Assembly (NCBI RefSeq): GCF_034355335.1
Contig: NZ_CP136422.1
Coordinates: 5,864,501-5,928,500, forward strand
Reading direction: 5' to 3'
Source: Blautia coccoides
GTDB lineage: Bacteria; Bacillota; Clostridia; Lachnospirales; Lachnospiraceae
DNA: 64,000 bases
Made by a program: the position numbers and the translations under genes. Below, one piece after another: positions 7,889 through 16,674 of this stretch. The notes beneath the pieces are model-generated. The model was not told the origin of the DNA. It did no database searches and saw nothing but the letters and a program-made list of their open reading frames with translations. Each line of letters opens with the position of its first letter. Position 1 is the first letter of the stretch.

Positions 7889-9283
7889 ATGTTTTTAGAT
7901 AAAGATAACCATCTTGCAAAATTAAATGAACTGTATGGGCAGAACTGCTTTCAGTCTGTTTCCCTCTACTGTGACGCCGGTATGGGAAAGACCACACTTC
8001 TCAGACAGTTTTCTGCGGGCAGACGGACTCTGTATTTTAAGCCCCTGGAGACTACGGACGCCGAGAATTTTCTAGCTCTAAAAAAAGAGGCCATCCGAAT
8101 ACTGGGTCCTTTGGAAAAGCTAAAAGCCGCCAAAAGGTTCGCTGAACTGTTCCGCACGATCGGCAAAGCAGCAAGAGAACAGTCCCTGCTCTTTATTATT
8201 GACGATTATCCACATATGATAAATAAAAACCGGAGACTATCCACATTAGTACAGTCTTATATGTCGAAAGAGTGGAAAAATTCCCGTCTCTTTTTAATTT
8301 TATGTAAACCCGCATCCCTGTACGAGAAAGAGGCCGCACAGACAGCCAATCCACTGCTCCTGAAGCCTTTTACCTTTTTTGAGACACGCCAGCTTTTCCG
8401 CCATCTGCCCGTAGAACAGCAGATCTGCATATTCGGCATTACGGGAGGTGTCCCAGGATACCTGTCCTACTTTGTCAATGAGACACCTTTCCGTGAAAAC
8501 CTGTATCAGTTATTCTTTACTGATAAGGGAGAATTTTACCGCCGGCCCACCAAATTTTTAAAGGTACATCTGTCTGAGCCGGAGCTGGCCCATTCTGCCC
8601 TTCTGTGTCTTGGAGCCAAAAGACGCAAGCTCCACGAAATCTGTGAGCGGACAGAACTGACGCCCAGCGCTGCCGGCAGTCTTATGAACACCTTGGATCT
8701 GCTTGGACTGGTGGACAAGATCATTCCCGTTACCGAGGATGCGGGAAGCCGCAGAACGCTCTACCGGATATCTGACGGCGTGTTCCGCTTCTGGTATACC
8801 TTCGCAGCACCTAACCGAAGTGCCATTGAACTTGGATGCGGCAGAGAAATATTTGAAAAAGAAGTCCTTCCGTCTCTGGACAGGTATTCCAAGGAGACCT
8901 TTGAGGATATCTGCAGACAGTATCTGGATCTGCTGGCCCAGAGGGGGGATGCTCCCTTTTCTTATGACCACGCCGGTAGCTGGTGGGGGCAGCATCCCAC
9001 CAGAAAACGTACAGAATACGTCCCCATTGCCGCCGCTGATGACCATAACATACTGCTTGGGGACTGCTTCTGGACAGATGAATGGATCGACCTGGAAGGC
9101 CTGCAGGGTCTCCAGAAACACGCCAGCCTCTTTCCCCACAGTACAATATGGTACTATCTTTTTGCAAAATCTGATTTTGTCTCAGGCATGGAAACCATCT
9201 ATGGGGACACAGTAAAGGTCTTTACTCTGGAGCAGATGTGTACCTGCGGAGATGCCGCAGTCTGCACACCTGATATCTGCTAA
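7889..9283 (+). CDS. ATPase_2/DUF234-type ATP-binding protein with degenerate nuclease domain
   Basis: STAND/AAA-type ATPase of the ATPase_2 plus DUF234 class, 464 residues from the ATG at 7889 (site GAGGAG, 6 nt). Walker A is at about 28-37 (YCDAGMGKTT). Walker B is LLFIIDDYPHM. The ITGGVPGYL motif of the family follows, then a winged helix (ICERTELTPSAAGSLMNTL). The C-terminal DUF234 region (about 335-430) should be a PD-(D/E)XK nuclease with EIDIVA and GExKW. Here these read TEYVPIAA and GDCFW, so the expected Asp and Lys are missing and nuclease activity is doubtful. The extreme C-terminus is rich in cysteine (CTCGDAAVC). The role of these proteins is not established. An XRE regulator follows 116 nt downstream on the same strand. 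Confidence 0.85.
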   Translation: MFLDKDNHLAKLNELYGQNCFQSVSLYCDAGMGKTTLLRQFSAGRRTLYFKPLETTDAENFLALKKEAIRILGPLEKLKAAKRFAELFRTIGKAAREQSLLFIIDDYPHMINKNRRLSTLVQSYMSKEWKNSRLFLILCKPASLYEKEAAQTANPLLLKPFTFFETRQLFRHLPVEQQICIFGITGGVPGYLSYFVNETPFRENLYQLFFTDKGEFYRRPTKFLKVHLSEPELAHSALLCLGAKRRKLHEICERTELTPSAAGSLMNTLDLLGLVDKIIPVTEDAGSRRTLYRISDGVFRFWYTFAAPNRSAIELGCGREIFEKEVLPSLDRYSKETFEDICRQYLDLLAQRGDAPFSYDHAGSWWGQHPTRKRTEYVPIAAADDHNILLGDCFWTDEWIDLEGLQGLQKHASLFPHSTIWYYLFAKSDFVSGMETIYGDTVKVFTLEQMCTCGDAAVCTPDIC

Positions 9284-9398
9284 ATTTGGTAAAATAGGTG
9301 CACATGTTAACCATTGTTTTATATTTGTCAAGTATCGGTTCGTTTTTATCAAGTTTCCTTTTGGATATACTAAAAAGAAAAAAGGAGACACGGCAGAA

Positions 9399-9644
9399 AT
9401 GGACGAAAAAAGAGAACGCCAGTTTCGGGAGCTGGGACTGACTATATCGTATTACCGGAAACTGAAAGGGCTCACACAATTACAGCTTGCAAATGCCGTT
9501 GGTCTGAGCCGTACGCACATCAGTAATATCGAGGCTCCCAGGATCAAAACATCCCTTTCACTGGAAAGCCTGTTTGATATTGCAGATGCCCTGGACATCC
9601 AGCCCCGGGATCTGTTCAATTTTCGTGAACAGCAGCAGCAGTAA
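9399..9644 (+). CDS. Small XRE-family transcriptional regulator
   Basis: An 81-residue single-domain Cro/C1-type HTH protein. The helix-turn-helix spans about residues 12-68 (GLTISYYRKLKGLTQLQLAN, GLSRTHISNIE, SLFDIADALDI). It ends in a Gln run. The start is the ATG at 9399 with AAAGGAG upstream; the longer open frame from 9252 has no ribosome site and unlikely composition. It has no sensor domain, so it probably acts as a simple repressor or antitoxin-like regulator. It may share a transcript with the ATPase upstream. Target unknown. Confidence 0.9.
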   Translation: MDEKRERQFRELGLTISYYRKLKGLTQLQLANAVGLSRTHISNIEAPRIKTSLSLESLFDIADALDIQPRDLFNFREQQQQ

Positions 9645-9690
9645 AAAAGGTTCCGCATTCTTTTCTATAACGAATGCGGAACCTTTTTAT
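9643..9690. terminator. Bidirectional terminator between XRE gene and metK
   Basis: Near-perfect inverted repeat: AAAAAAGGTTCCGCATTC and GAATGCGGAACCTTTTT around an 11-nt loop. It has A tracts on the left and T tracts on the right, so it serves both the rightward XRE gene and the leftward metK gene. Confidence 0.92.
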
Positions 9691-9693
9691 TTC

Positions 9694-10881
9694 CTATAAA
9701 TATTTCTTCAAGTCCTCTGCTTTGTCCAGTTTCTCCCAAGGCAGATTCAGATCATTTCTTCCGAAATGTCCGTAAGCTGCAGTCTGTTTGTAGATTGGAC
9801 GTCTCAGATCCAGCATTTTGATAATTCCTGCGGGTCTCAGATCAAAGTTCTCACGTACGATCTCTGTCAGCTTCTGGTCTGAAAGTTTTCCCGTACCAAA
9901 AGTCTCCACCTGGATGGATGTGGGATGAGCCACGCCGATGGCATAGGAGAGCTGGATTTCACATTTCCTTGCCAGGCCTGCTGCAACCATATTCTTGGCC
10001 ACATAACGCGCTGCGTATGCTGCGGAACGGTCCACTTTTGTGCAGTCCTTACCGGAAAAAGCACCGCCGCCGTGACGCGCATATCCGCCGTATGTGTCCA
10101 CAATGATCTTACGTCCTGTCAGGCCGCTGTCCCCGTGAGGTCCGCCGATAACAAAACGACCTGTGGGGTTGATGAAAAATTTTGTCTCAGCATCCACCAT
10201 ATCTGCCGGAAGAATGGGGTCAAACACATATTTTTTAATATCCTCATGAATCTGCTCCTGTGTCACATCCGGATCATGCTGTGTGGAGAGTACCACTGCG
10301 TCCAGGCGGATGGGGCGGTCATTCTCATCATATTCAACCGTCACCTGTGTCTTACCGTCCGGCCTTAAATAATTCAGTGTCCCGTCTTTTCTGATCTTAG
10401 TCAGCTGGCGTGACAGTTTATGTGCCAGAGAAATCGGATAAGGCATAAACTCCTCTGTCTCATCTGAGGCAAAGCCATACATCATACCCTGGTCACCGGC
10501 ACCGATGGCGTCAATCTCTGCCTCGGACATGGTGTTTTCCTTGGCCTCCAGAGCCTTGTCCACACCCAGAGCAATATCCTTTGACTGCTCGTCAATGGTT
10601 GTGATAACGCCGCAGGTCTCCGCATCAAAACCATACTTTGCTCTGGTATATCCGATTTCCCGTACGGTTTCCCTTACGATCTTCGGAATATCTACATAGG
10701 CGTTTGTAGTGATCTCGCCCATTACCATGACCATACCTGTTGTGGTACAGGTCTCGCAGGCCACACGGCTCATAGGGTCTTTTTCCATCAATGCGTCGAG
10801 AATGGCATCGGAAATGGCATCACACATTTTATCCGGATGGCCTTCGGTTACAGATTCAGATGTAAATAATCTTTTTTCCAT
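9694..10881 (-). CDS. metK: S-adenosylmethionine synthetase
   Basis: Makes S-adenosylmethionine from methionine and ATP, in the cytoplasm. Its 395 residues match the family length. Signatures: [12 protein letters not shown] at the N-terminus (ATP/metal site), [26 protein letters not shown] and [19 protein letters not shown] in the middle and C-terminal domains. All three domains are complete. The ATG at 10881 is preceded by AAAAGGAG. It is a single-gene unit closed by the terminator at 9643-9690. Its long leader carries a SAM-I riboswitch and terminator, so expression falls when SAM is plentiful. Confidence 0.98.
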   Translation of the reverse strand: MEKRLFTSESVTEGHPDKMCDAISDAILDALMEKDPMSRVACETCTTTGMVMVMGEITTNAYVDIPKIVRETVREIGYTRAKYGFDAETCGVITTIDEQSKDIALGVDKALEAKENTMSEAEIDAIGAGDQGMMYGFASDETEEFMPYPISLAHKLSRQLTKIRKDGTLNYLRPDGKTQVTVEYDENDRPIRLDAVVLSTQHDPDVTQEQIHEDIKKYVFDPILPADMVDAETKFFINPTGRFVIGGPHGDSGLTGRKIIVDTYGGYARHGGGAFSGKDCTKVDRSAAYAARYVAKNMVAAGLARKCEIQLSYAIGVAHPTSIQVETFGTGKLSDQKLTEIVRENFDLRPAGIIKMLDLRRPIYKQTAAYGHFGRNDLNLPWEKLDKAEDLKKYL

Positions 10882-10907
10882 GTTTTTCTCCTTTTATAAG
10901 ACTGCTT

Positions 10908-10937
10908 GTAACTGTTAAAAAAACTGGACAGTTACGA
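10908..10937. repeat. Short GTAACTGT inverted repeat in the metK leader
   Basis: GTAACTGT and ACAGTTAC, 8 bp each, around a 12-nt A-rich loop, between the SAM-I terminator and metK. The same arm sequence recurs in other intergenic regions (27,519, 43,690). Function unknown. Confidence 0.5.
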
Positions 10938-11014
10938 CTCATTTATCCTGGGGCGGATCCCTGCGCCAAGGCACAGCCGCCTGTGGTTATTTTCCTCTTG
11001 CGCGCCGTATGCAA

Positions 11015-11041
11015 TAAAAAGGGTCCGCATAAGCGGACCCA
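11015..11041 (-). terminator. Expression-platform terminator of the metK SAM-I riboswitch
   Basis: On the minus strand, GGGTCCGC and GCGGACCC form a stem with a TTAT loop, followed by TTTTTATTGC. It lies 16 nt after the riboswitch P1 strand, as expected for transcription attenuation by SAM. Confidence 0.93.
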
Positions 11042-11056
11042 TATCATACATAAATG

Positions 11057-11166
11057 AATCCTCTTATTGTTCGACTATTTCGCTCAGGTTGGCACCTTCC
11101 TTCTGCAAGGGGTTGCCGTGACTTCACAGATCCTATGTATCTCCATCACTCTGAATAAGAGAAATT
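11057..11166 (-). promoter_or_regulatory. SAM-I (S-box) riboswitch
   Basis: On the minus strand the order of S-box landmarks is clear: TCTCTTATTCAGAG (P1 and kink-turn start), GATGGAG, TGTGAAGTCACGGCAACC, then GGAAGGTGCCAACCTGAGCG, and the closing P1 strand CAATAAGAGG. The GGCAACC and GGTGCCAA blocks are the SAM-binding core. It precedes metK with a terminator between, so it is a transcriptional OFF switch. Confidence 0.96.
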
Positions 11167-11190
11167 ATAACCTATTCACTTGTCTCATAT

Positions 11191-11219
11191 ACGATAACGC
11201 TTTTTTGATTGTTTGTCAA
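11191..11219 (-). promoter_or_regulatory. Promoter of the metK leader
   Basis: On the minus strand TTGACA (11219-11214), 17 nt, TATCGT (11196-11191). The -35 is perfect and the -10 weak. It lies just past the stop codon of the sugar-acid dehydrogenase upstream. Confidence 0.6.
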
Positions 11220-11235
11220 TGGGTAATTCCGGGAT

Positions 11236-12006
11236 TTATTTCACCAGATACCCGCCGTCCACGGGGATCACAGCACCGCTCACATAATCACTTGCATGGG
11301 AAGCCAGGAAAATAGCCGCACCCTTCATATCATCACCGGTTCCCCAGCGGTGTGCCGGGATTCTCTCGGAGATGGAGGCAAACCTGGGATTTTCCGGGTC
11401 CATTAGTGCTTTGTTCATCTCGGTTGCCATATATCCCGGTGCGATGGCATTTACATTGATTCCTCTTGCCAGCCAGTCATTGGTAAGCTCCTTGGTAAGC
11501 TGTGCCACACCGCCCTTGGATGCTGCATATGCAGGTATGGTCTGGCCGCCGAAGAAAGAATTCATGGACGCAATATTGATGATCTTTCCGTATCCCTTTT
11601 TCAGCATGACCTTTGCCGCCTCCTGGCATAGGATAAAAATGCTTGTCAGGTTCACACGGATCACCTCATCCCACTCTTCCATTGGAAATTCTTCCGCGCT
11701 GTGACGCCTCTGGATGCCATGGGCAGTCAGGAGTATATCCACTTCACCGCCCAGCTTTTCAAGGCATTCCCGGAAGACACGGTAAATATCCTGCCTGTCC
11801 CCAAGATTTCCTTTGACTCCATAGCATTTAAACCCGCGGCTCTTAAATTCCTCTGCCACCCGGTACACGCTGTCAGAGGTACCCACTATAGCCACCTCGC
11901 AGCCTGCCTCCATATAACCTTCTGCCATTCCATAGCCCAGACCTCTTGTCCCGCCTGTCACAATAGCCTTTTTTCCGCTGATATCAAATAAATTCTGTGC
12001 ATGCAT
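11236..12006 (-). CDS. SDR-family dehydrogenase, KduD / gluconate 5-dehydrogenase-like
   Basis: NAD(P)-dependent short-chain dehydrogenase, 256 residues, complete. The cofactor motif is TGGTRGLG (TGxxxGxG). The catalytic residues are Ser in NIASMNSF and Tyr-x-x-x-Lys in AYAASKGG; the C-terminus ends in VSGAVIPVDGGYLVK. The LTAHGIQRRH segment after beta-4 resembles KduD and gluconate 5-dehydrogenases, which interconvert keto and hydroxy forms of sugar acids. The start is 5 nt after the stop of the IlvD/Edd dehydratase upstream, so the two form one operon. The exact substrate is not set by sequence; an aldonate or keto-deoxy-aldonate is likely from context. Confidence 0.85.
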   Translation of the reverse strand: MHAQNLFDISGKKAIVTGGTRGLGYGMAEGYMEAGCEVAIVGTSDSVYRVAEEFKSRGFKCYGVKGNLGDRQDIYRVFRECLEKLGGEVDILLTAHGIQRRHSAEEFPMEEWDEVIRVNLTSIFILCQEAAKVMLKKGYGKIINIASMNSFFGGQTIPAYAASKGGVAQLTKELTNDWLARGINVNAIAPGYMATEMNKALMDPENPRFASISERIPAHRWGTGDDMKGAAIFLASHASDYVSGAVIPVDGGYLVK

Positions 12007-12011
12007 CTGCC

Positions 12012-13733
12012 TTACTCCATGTATCCGCCCTTCATAGGAGAGACGGCCCTTTCTGAGAAGATTTTTAATACACCTTTTTCATATTTCACCGGTTTAGGCT
12101 GCCATTTGCTTCTGCGCTCCTTCAAAACAGCCTCAATCTCTTCCTGCGTCTTCTTCTCACCTGCAATTCCCACTATGCGCAGGACACGATTGGGAATGTT
12201 CACCTCGATCAGGTCACCCTCTTCAACCAGAGCGATGGGGCCGCCTTCTGCCGCCTCCGGAGAGATATGTCCGATCGCCGGTCCCTTGGATGCTCCTGAA
12301 AATCTTCCGTCTGTGAGAAGGGCGATGGAGGCGCCCAGCTCCGCATCAGAAGCAATAGCCTCTGTGGTATAGAACATCTCCGGCATACCGCTGCCTTTTG
12401 GCCCCTCATAACGGATGATCACCGCATCACCGGGCTTGATCTCATGAGTCAGCACTGCATGGATGGCATCCTCTTCACAGTCAAAGGGACGTGCTTTCAG
12501 GGTTGCCTCAAACATCTCCTTTGGCACTACAGTATGTTTTACCACTGCCCCGTCAGGAGCCAGATTGCCATAGAGGATTCCAATACTTCCGTCTGTTCCG
12601 AAGGGTTTGTCAAAGGGACGGATCACATCCTCTCTCTTCAGGCCCACCTTCTCCAGATAGCTGTCGCATTTATCATAAAAGCCGTTCTTTTTCAGTTCTT
12701 CCAGGTTCTCACCCAGAGTTTTGCCTGTGACAGTCATCACATCCAGATGCAGCATATCTTTGATCTCTTCCATGATCGTAGGAACACCGCCTGCATAATA
12801 GAAGAACTGTGCCGGCCACTCCCCTGCCGGACGGATGTTCAGCAGATAATGTGCGCCTCTGTGCAGTCTGTCAAAGGTATCCCCGTCAATCTCAATACCG
12901 AACTCCCTTGCGATAGCCGGAAGGTGAAGCAGGGAATTAGTGGAGCCGGAGATAGCTGCGTGCACCATGATCGCATTCTCAAAAGACTTCATAGTCACGA
13001 TCTTATCCGGCGTCAGGTCATGCTCTGCCAGCCATACGGACTGTTTTCCCGCTTCTCTTGCCACTGTCCGCAGATCCTTGCTAGTGGCAGGCATGAGAGC
13101 GCTGCCCGGCAGCATCAGGCCCAGGGCCTCTGCCATGATCTGCATGGTGGATGCTGTTCCCATGAAGGAGCAGGCGCCGCAGGAGGGACATGCGTTATGT
13201 TTGTAGAAAGTCAGCTTTTCCTCCGTGATCTCCCCCCGCTCACACATGGCATTATACATACCGATCTGTTCCAGTGTGAGAAGATCAGGACCTGCATCCA
13301 TAACTCCGCCTGTCACAATGATGGAAGGGATATTGACTCTTCCCACTCCCATCAGATGTGCCGGCATTCCCTTATCACAGCTTGCAACAAAGACACCGCC
13401 GTCAAATGGTGTTGCATTGGCATGGATCTCGATCATGTTGGCGATCATATCTCTGGAAGCCAGGGAATAATTGATCCCATCGTGTCCCTGCGCTTCACCG
13501 TCACAGATATCGGTGGTAAAATACCTTGCCCCGTGTCCGCCTGCCTCTGCGATTCCGGCCCTTGCCTCTTCCACAAGCTCCAGCAGGTGTCCGCTGCCCG
13601 GGTGGCTGTCACCAAATGTACTCTCGATCATAATCTGGGGTTTCGACAGATCCTCCAGCTTCCATCCTGTTCCCAGACGGAGCGGATCTAATTCCGGTGC
13701 TATTTTTCTTAATTCCTGGCTTCTTAACTTCAT
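12012..13733 (-). CDS. IlvD/Edd-family sugar-acid dehydratase
   Basis: Iron-sulfur dehydratase of 573 residues that would turn an aldonate into a 2-keto-3-deoxy-aldonate. Cluster-binding cysteines appear in SCDKGMPAHLMG and in NACPSCGACSFMGTASTMQ; DICDGEAQGHDG and AISGSTNSLLHLPAIA are further family blocks. The N-terminal part (LSKPQIMIESTFGDSHPGSG) and the cluster context favour a sugar-acid dehydratase over branched-chain IlvD. No ilv genes are near, and a dehydrogenase, a gluconate permease and FCD regulators are. It is first in an operon with the SDR gene. The start at 13,733 has AAAGGAG. An inverted ATACG/CGTAT motif lies about 80 nt upstream. Confidence 0.85.
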   Translation of the reverse strand: MKLRSQELRKIAPELDPLRLGTGWKLEDLSKPQIMIESTFGDSHPGSGHLLELVEEARAGIAEAGGHGARYFTTDICDGEAQGHDGINYSLASRDMIANMIEIHANATPFDGGVFVASCDKGMPAHLMGVGRVNIPSIIVTGGVMDAGPDLLTLEQIGMYNAMCERGEITEEKLTFYKHNACPSCGACSFMGTASTMQIMAEALGLMLPGSALMPATSKDLRTVAREAGKQSVWLAEHDLTPDKIVTMKSFENAIMVHAAISGSTNSLLHLPAIAREFGIEIDGDTFDRLHRGAHYLLNIRPAGEWPAQFFYYAGGVPTIMEEIKDMLHLDVMTVTGKTLGENLEELKKNGFYDKCDSYLEKVGLKREDVIRPFDKPFGTDGSIGILYGNLAPDGAVVKHTVVPKEMFEATLKARPFDCEEDAIHAVLTHEIKPGDAVIIRYEGPKGSGMPEMFYTTEAIASDAELGASIALLTDGRFSGASKGPAIGHISPEAAEGGPIALVEEGDLIEVNIPNRVLRIVGIAGEKKTQEEIEAVLKERRSKWQPKPVKYEKGVLKIFSERAVSPMKGGYME

Positions 13734-13812
13734 AATCGTTCTCCTTTGACTAACTGAATCTGATAAATTGCTGCTTGGTTTGGAATGGATTGGTTTTCTT
13801 TTTTCAAGACAT

Positions 13813-13830
13813 CATACGTCGTATCTGTTA
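13813..13830. promoter_or_regulatory. Candidate FCD-GntR operator upstream of the dehydratase
   Basis: ATCATACGTCGTATCTG contains the inverted repeat ATACG-T-CGTAT. Related words occur upstream of gntP (CGTATGAC at about 16,529; GACGTCACACGTC at about 16,573) and in the divergent region at 17,466-17,487 (GTACGAC, GACGTCATACG). Sharing across the cluster suggests binding by one or both FCD regulators; this is inference. Confidence 0.5.
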
Positions 13831-13966
13831 GTATAGTAACACTTCTTTCTCCCATGGTCAAGAGGCTCGCTGATTTTATCCCTTTTGCTTATTTTTACCC
13901 TTTCGGTTTTATGCATATTTCACAAAAAGGAAACCTATGCCTTGTCCTGCACCGCCGGACCCGCAT

Positions 13967-13997
13967 AAAAAAATCCGGGCCTTTTACAGCCCGGAAA
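13967..13997 (-). terminator. Terminator overlapping the end of the FCD-GntR gene
   Basis: On the minus strand CCGGGC and GCCCGG pair around TGTAAAAG, followed by ATTTTTTTATG. The stop codon TAA of the regulator gene lies in the loop, so the terminator overlaps coding sequence. Confidence 0.88.
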
Positions 13998-14679
13998 GTC
14001 TTTCTATCTTTTCCTGATTACTTGCAAGATGCTCTATCATGGCAGCCTTTGCCGCTTTGGGATCCCGCTCCCTGATCGCATCTACGATCATCTGGTGGGT
14101 CCGCACGGTTTCTTTTGTCAGGGAATAATCCGTGATATTTATAAAAAGGGAGATACCCGACTGGATGACAGGAATGATATTCGGCATGATCAGATTCTTG
14201 CTCATCTTTGCCAGCATTTCATGAAACTCAATGTCCTTGTGCATATGAGGCTCCTCTTTGTCACAAAGCTCTTTCACCTCATCCTGGATCCTCTGGAGTT
14301 CTTCTATTTCTTCCGGTACAGCGCGCTCTGCAGCCAGCGCGGCTATTTCCGGTTCAATGATCATACGGACTTCACACAGATCAAGGCCCAGTCTTTTCTT
14401 ATCATCCACAAAAGCAAATCCCAGGGGATCATCTACCACTCCCGGATTCTCACAGACAAAAGTCCCGCAGCCCCGGCGGATCTCCAGTATATTCCTGGAC
14501 ACAAGGATCTTCACCGCCTCCCGGATGGTTCCTCTGCCCACGGATAACTGCTGTGCCATATCAAACTCATTTGGAAGCTTATCCCCTGTCTTCAGCGCCC
14601 TGTCCGCTATCAGGCTGATGATCTGCTCTGCCACTCTCTCAGGCAGCAATTTTTTACTCTCATTCAACGATTCCAACAT
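13984..14679 (-). CDS. FadR-type GntR regulator (FCD domain)
   Basis: Transcriptional regulator of 231 residues. A GntR winged helix occupies 8-78 (LLPERVAEQIISLIADRALK, QLSVGRGTIREAVKILVSR, EIRRGCGTFV). An all-helical FCD ligand domain follows, with EVRMIIEPEIAALAAERA and DIEFHEMLAKMSKNL, and a histidine (TVRTHQMIVDAI) typical of metal-binding FCD proteins. Members of this type sense sugar acids such as gluconate, galactonate or hexuronates. It sits between the dehydratase operon and gntP, all leftward, and its own terminator separates it from the dehydratase. It probably represses the cluster through the ATACG/CGTAT sites. Confidence 0.92.
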   Translation of the reverse strand: MLESLNESKKLLPERVAEQIISLIADRALKTGDKLPNEFDMAQQLSVGRGTIREAVKILVSRNILEIRRGCGTFVCENPGVVDDPLGFAFVDDKKRLGLDLCEVRMIIEPEIAALAAERAVPEEIEELQRIQDEVKELCDKEEPHMHKDIEFHEMLAKMSKNLIMPNIIPVIQSGISLFINITDYSLTKETVRTHQMIVDAIRERDPKAAKAAMIEHLASNQEKIERLSGL

Positions 14680-14920
14680 ATATAATTACCTCTTTGCTTA
14701 TTTATAATAATTCTGTACCTTCATACACACCGTCTCACCGGGGACCCCAAACAGACGGAGTCCTGTACCGGACACTTTTTACCGAAGGTTTTCCTGCGGT
14801 CAGCGTGAAAAATACACAGACCTACTGAATAGTTATCATTTTTCAGCATTTGTTTACATATTATAGCATGTTCGTTTAAAGAAAGTCTACCAGACACAGC
14901 ATAAATTTCAAAAGAGTCCT

Positions 14921-14977
14921 GCCTGAAGGTTACTGTTCATAGTTTGCTAAAAGTTATGTGAACAGTAACGCCTGAAG
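14921..14977. mobile_element. 41-bp MITE-like insertion with 8-bp target duplication
   Basis: The element (14,929-14,969) begins GTTACTGTTCA and ends TGAACAGTAAC, an 11-bp perfect terminal inverted repeat. It is flanked on both sides by the 8-mer GCCTGAAG (14,921-14,928 and 14,970-14,977). Its left 26 nt and right 15 nt match the two ends of the 151-bp element at 36,423-36,573, so it looks like an internally deleted copy of that element. Confidence 0.75.
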
Positions 14978-15000
14978 GGCCTGCACTTTCCTATCCGTGT

Positions 15001-15041
15001 AAAAAATGCCGCCCGGAGGGAACTGATCCCCCGGACGGCTG
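15001..15041 (-). terminator. Terminator of gntP
   Basis: On the minus strand GCCGTCCGGGGG and CCCTCCGGGCGGC form an imperfect GC-rich stem around GATCAGTT, followed by ATTTTTTAC. It lies 23 nt after the gntP stop. Confidence 0.9.
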
Positions 15042-15063
15042 TTTTAACCTTATGCTCTTACAC

Positions 15064-16467
15064 TTACATCATAAGTCCCGGCAGGAAGCCCTGGAACAGA
15101 GAAAGTATAGATACAAATATCAGAATTGCCACGCCGGCAACGAAACCGCCGATACTCCATCCACGGATGGTATCTGTAACAGAAATCTTAAAGAACCGGC
15201 TGATAGCCCAGAATCCTGAGTCATTGGGCAGTGAAAGTCCGATACCGCCTGCACAGATGGCGATCGCACATAAAATAGGTGATACACCGCCAGATGCAAT
15301 GGTGCTGGACATAATGGCTGCCGTTGTCATAAGCGCTACTGTTGTGGAACCCTGTGCACAACGGATGATCTGTGCGATCAGGAAGCAGAGCACCAGGATC
15401 GGAATACTGAACTGAGACAGAGAACCTGCTACATAATCAGCGATACCTGTAGCCTGCAGAACTTTACCGAACGCCCCGCCCGCACCTGTGATCAGCAGGA
15501 TCAGACCAACCTGGTCAGCAGCTTCTGTCATAATGTCAGTGGCTGTCTTTGTGATGTATTTTCTGGAGATGACTGCAGCGTAGATAACGCCTGCCATCAT
15601 AGCAAAGTTTTTATTTCCGATAAATGTTACAAACGGAACAATTGCCGCATCCTTGCCCACTGCCAGGGGAACAAAGCTGCCCAGCAGAATCAGGATAATG
15701 GGAACAAGGAGAATAGACAGAGCCTTGCCGGCGCCCATCTTTGCCTGCTCTTTTCCCTTTCCTTTTCCGCTCTTGGATAATTCTGCTTCTTCTTCATCCA
15801 AATCTTCAAAGGTATAGAAATGGTTATTCTTGTGGTCCTGCTTGTTCAGGATAGAACCATAGAAAATACCGCCCACGATCATTCCCACAAATGCGGAGAT
15901 CAATGCATAGAAGAAGAAAATACCGATTTCAATATTCAGCTCCTCAGCCACAGCCAGAGGTGGTGCTGTAGGAAGTACCAATGCAAAAGTACATGTGGTG
16001 GCAACAGAAATCGCACATGCGAAAGTTACCATGGAAATCTTTGTTTTTTTGGAAAGCACACGAAGCATTGGGGCAAACATGATATACACAACATCACCGA
16101 ATACCGGAATACCTGTGATAAACCCTGAAAGTGCAACTGCAATAGGTGATTTTTTCTCACCAAACGCGCCCAGGATCTTATTGGAAATTGAATCAATACC
16201 TCCGGACTCGAACATGAACTTACCCAGCATAACGCCCAGGCCTGTTACCATACCGATACCGCCCAGGGTACCGCCAAAACCGTCTGTTACGGTCTGCGCC
16301 ACATCTGCCAGAGGCATATTCACCAGCACACCTGTACCAAATGCAGTGATGAGCAATGCGACAAAAGCATTCAGCTTAAATTTAATGATCAGCAACAATA
16401 ATACGGCGATCGCCAGAATAAAAATACCTATCAGCAATGGCCCTGTAACCACTTCTCCTGAAAACAT
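15064..16467 (-). CDS. GntP-family gluconate (aldonate):H+ symporter
   Basis: Inner-membrane permease of the gluconate:H+ symporter family, 467 residues with about 12-14 predicted membrane segments. Family blocks: FGGTLGGIGMVTGLGVMLGK, SGFITGIPVFGDVVYIMFAP, ITGAGGAFGKVLQATGI, AQGSTTVALMTTAAIMSS and LSLPNDSGFWAISRFF. A charged cytoplasmic loop near 225-245 is rich in Glu, Lys and Gly. The ATG at 16,467 has AAAGGAGG. Substrate is a sugar acid, probably the same one used by the neighbouring dehydratase and dehydrogenases. It is single-gene, with its own terminator. Two CGTATGAC/GACGTC-type motifs lie in its upstream region. Confidence 0.92.
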   Translation of the reverse strand: MFSGEVVTGPLLIGIFILAIAVLLLLIIKFKLNAFVALLITAFGTGVLVNMPLADVAQTVTDGFGGTLGGIGMVTGLGVMLGKFMFESGGIDSISNKILGAFGEKKSPIAVALSGFITGIPVFGDVVYIMFAPMLRVLSKKTKISMVTFACAISVATTCTFALVLPTAPPLAVAEELNIEIGIFFFYALISAFVGMIVGGIFYGSILNKQDHKNNHFYTFEDLDEEEAELSKSGKGKGKEQAKMGAGKALSILLVPIILILLGSFVPLAVGKDAAIVPFVTFIGNKNFAMMAGVIYAAVISRKYITKTATDIMTEAADQVGLILLITGAGGAFGKVLQATGIADYVAGSLSQFSIPILVLCFLIAQIIRCAQGSTTVALMTTAAIMSSTIASGGVSPILCAIAICAGGIGLSLPNDSGFWAISRFFKISVTDTIRGWSIGGFVAGVAILIFVSILSLFQGFLPGLMM

Positions 16468-16674
16468 ATACGTTTTCCTCCTTTTACCCTTTTCCTGTTA
16501 TCCCTGTCACTTTTTGCAAGTAATAACACGTATGACCTCTCATCCATTCCATAAACCGACTATAACAAATCAGACGTCACACGTCAAGAGTAAATATTAA
16601 TTATGTAAGATTATTATAAATTTTCAATAAACTTTTTGTGCATTTTTTATATCTATATTTACTTTATCACTCTG

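Larger units (their letters stand above)
14680..15063. other. Intergenic region of 384 bases with repeats
   Basis: No gene seen. It holds the leader of the FCD regulator gene, a degenerate dispersed repeat at about 14,805-14,838 (AAATACACAGACC, CTGAATAGTTAT), the 41-bp palindromic element with target duplication at 14,921-14,977, and the terminator of gntP at 15,001-15,041. Confidence 0.6.

Noticed and set aside
10908..10937. metK leader inverted repeat as a copy of the 8-bp-duplication MITE
   Set aside because: Its arm is GTAACTGT rather than GTTACTGT, and the flanks do not form an exact 8-bp duplication.
12444..13691. Long plus-strand frame of 415 codons
   Set aside because: Antisense to the dehydratase gene; the minus-strand product has clear motifs and this one shows none.
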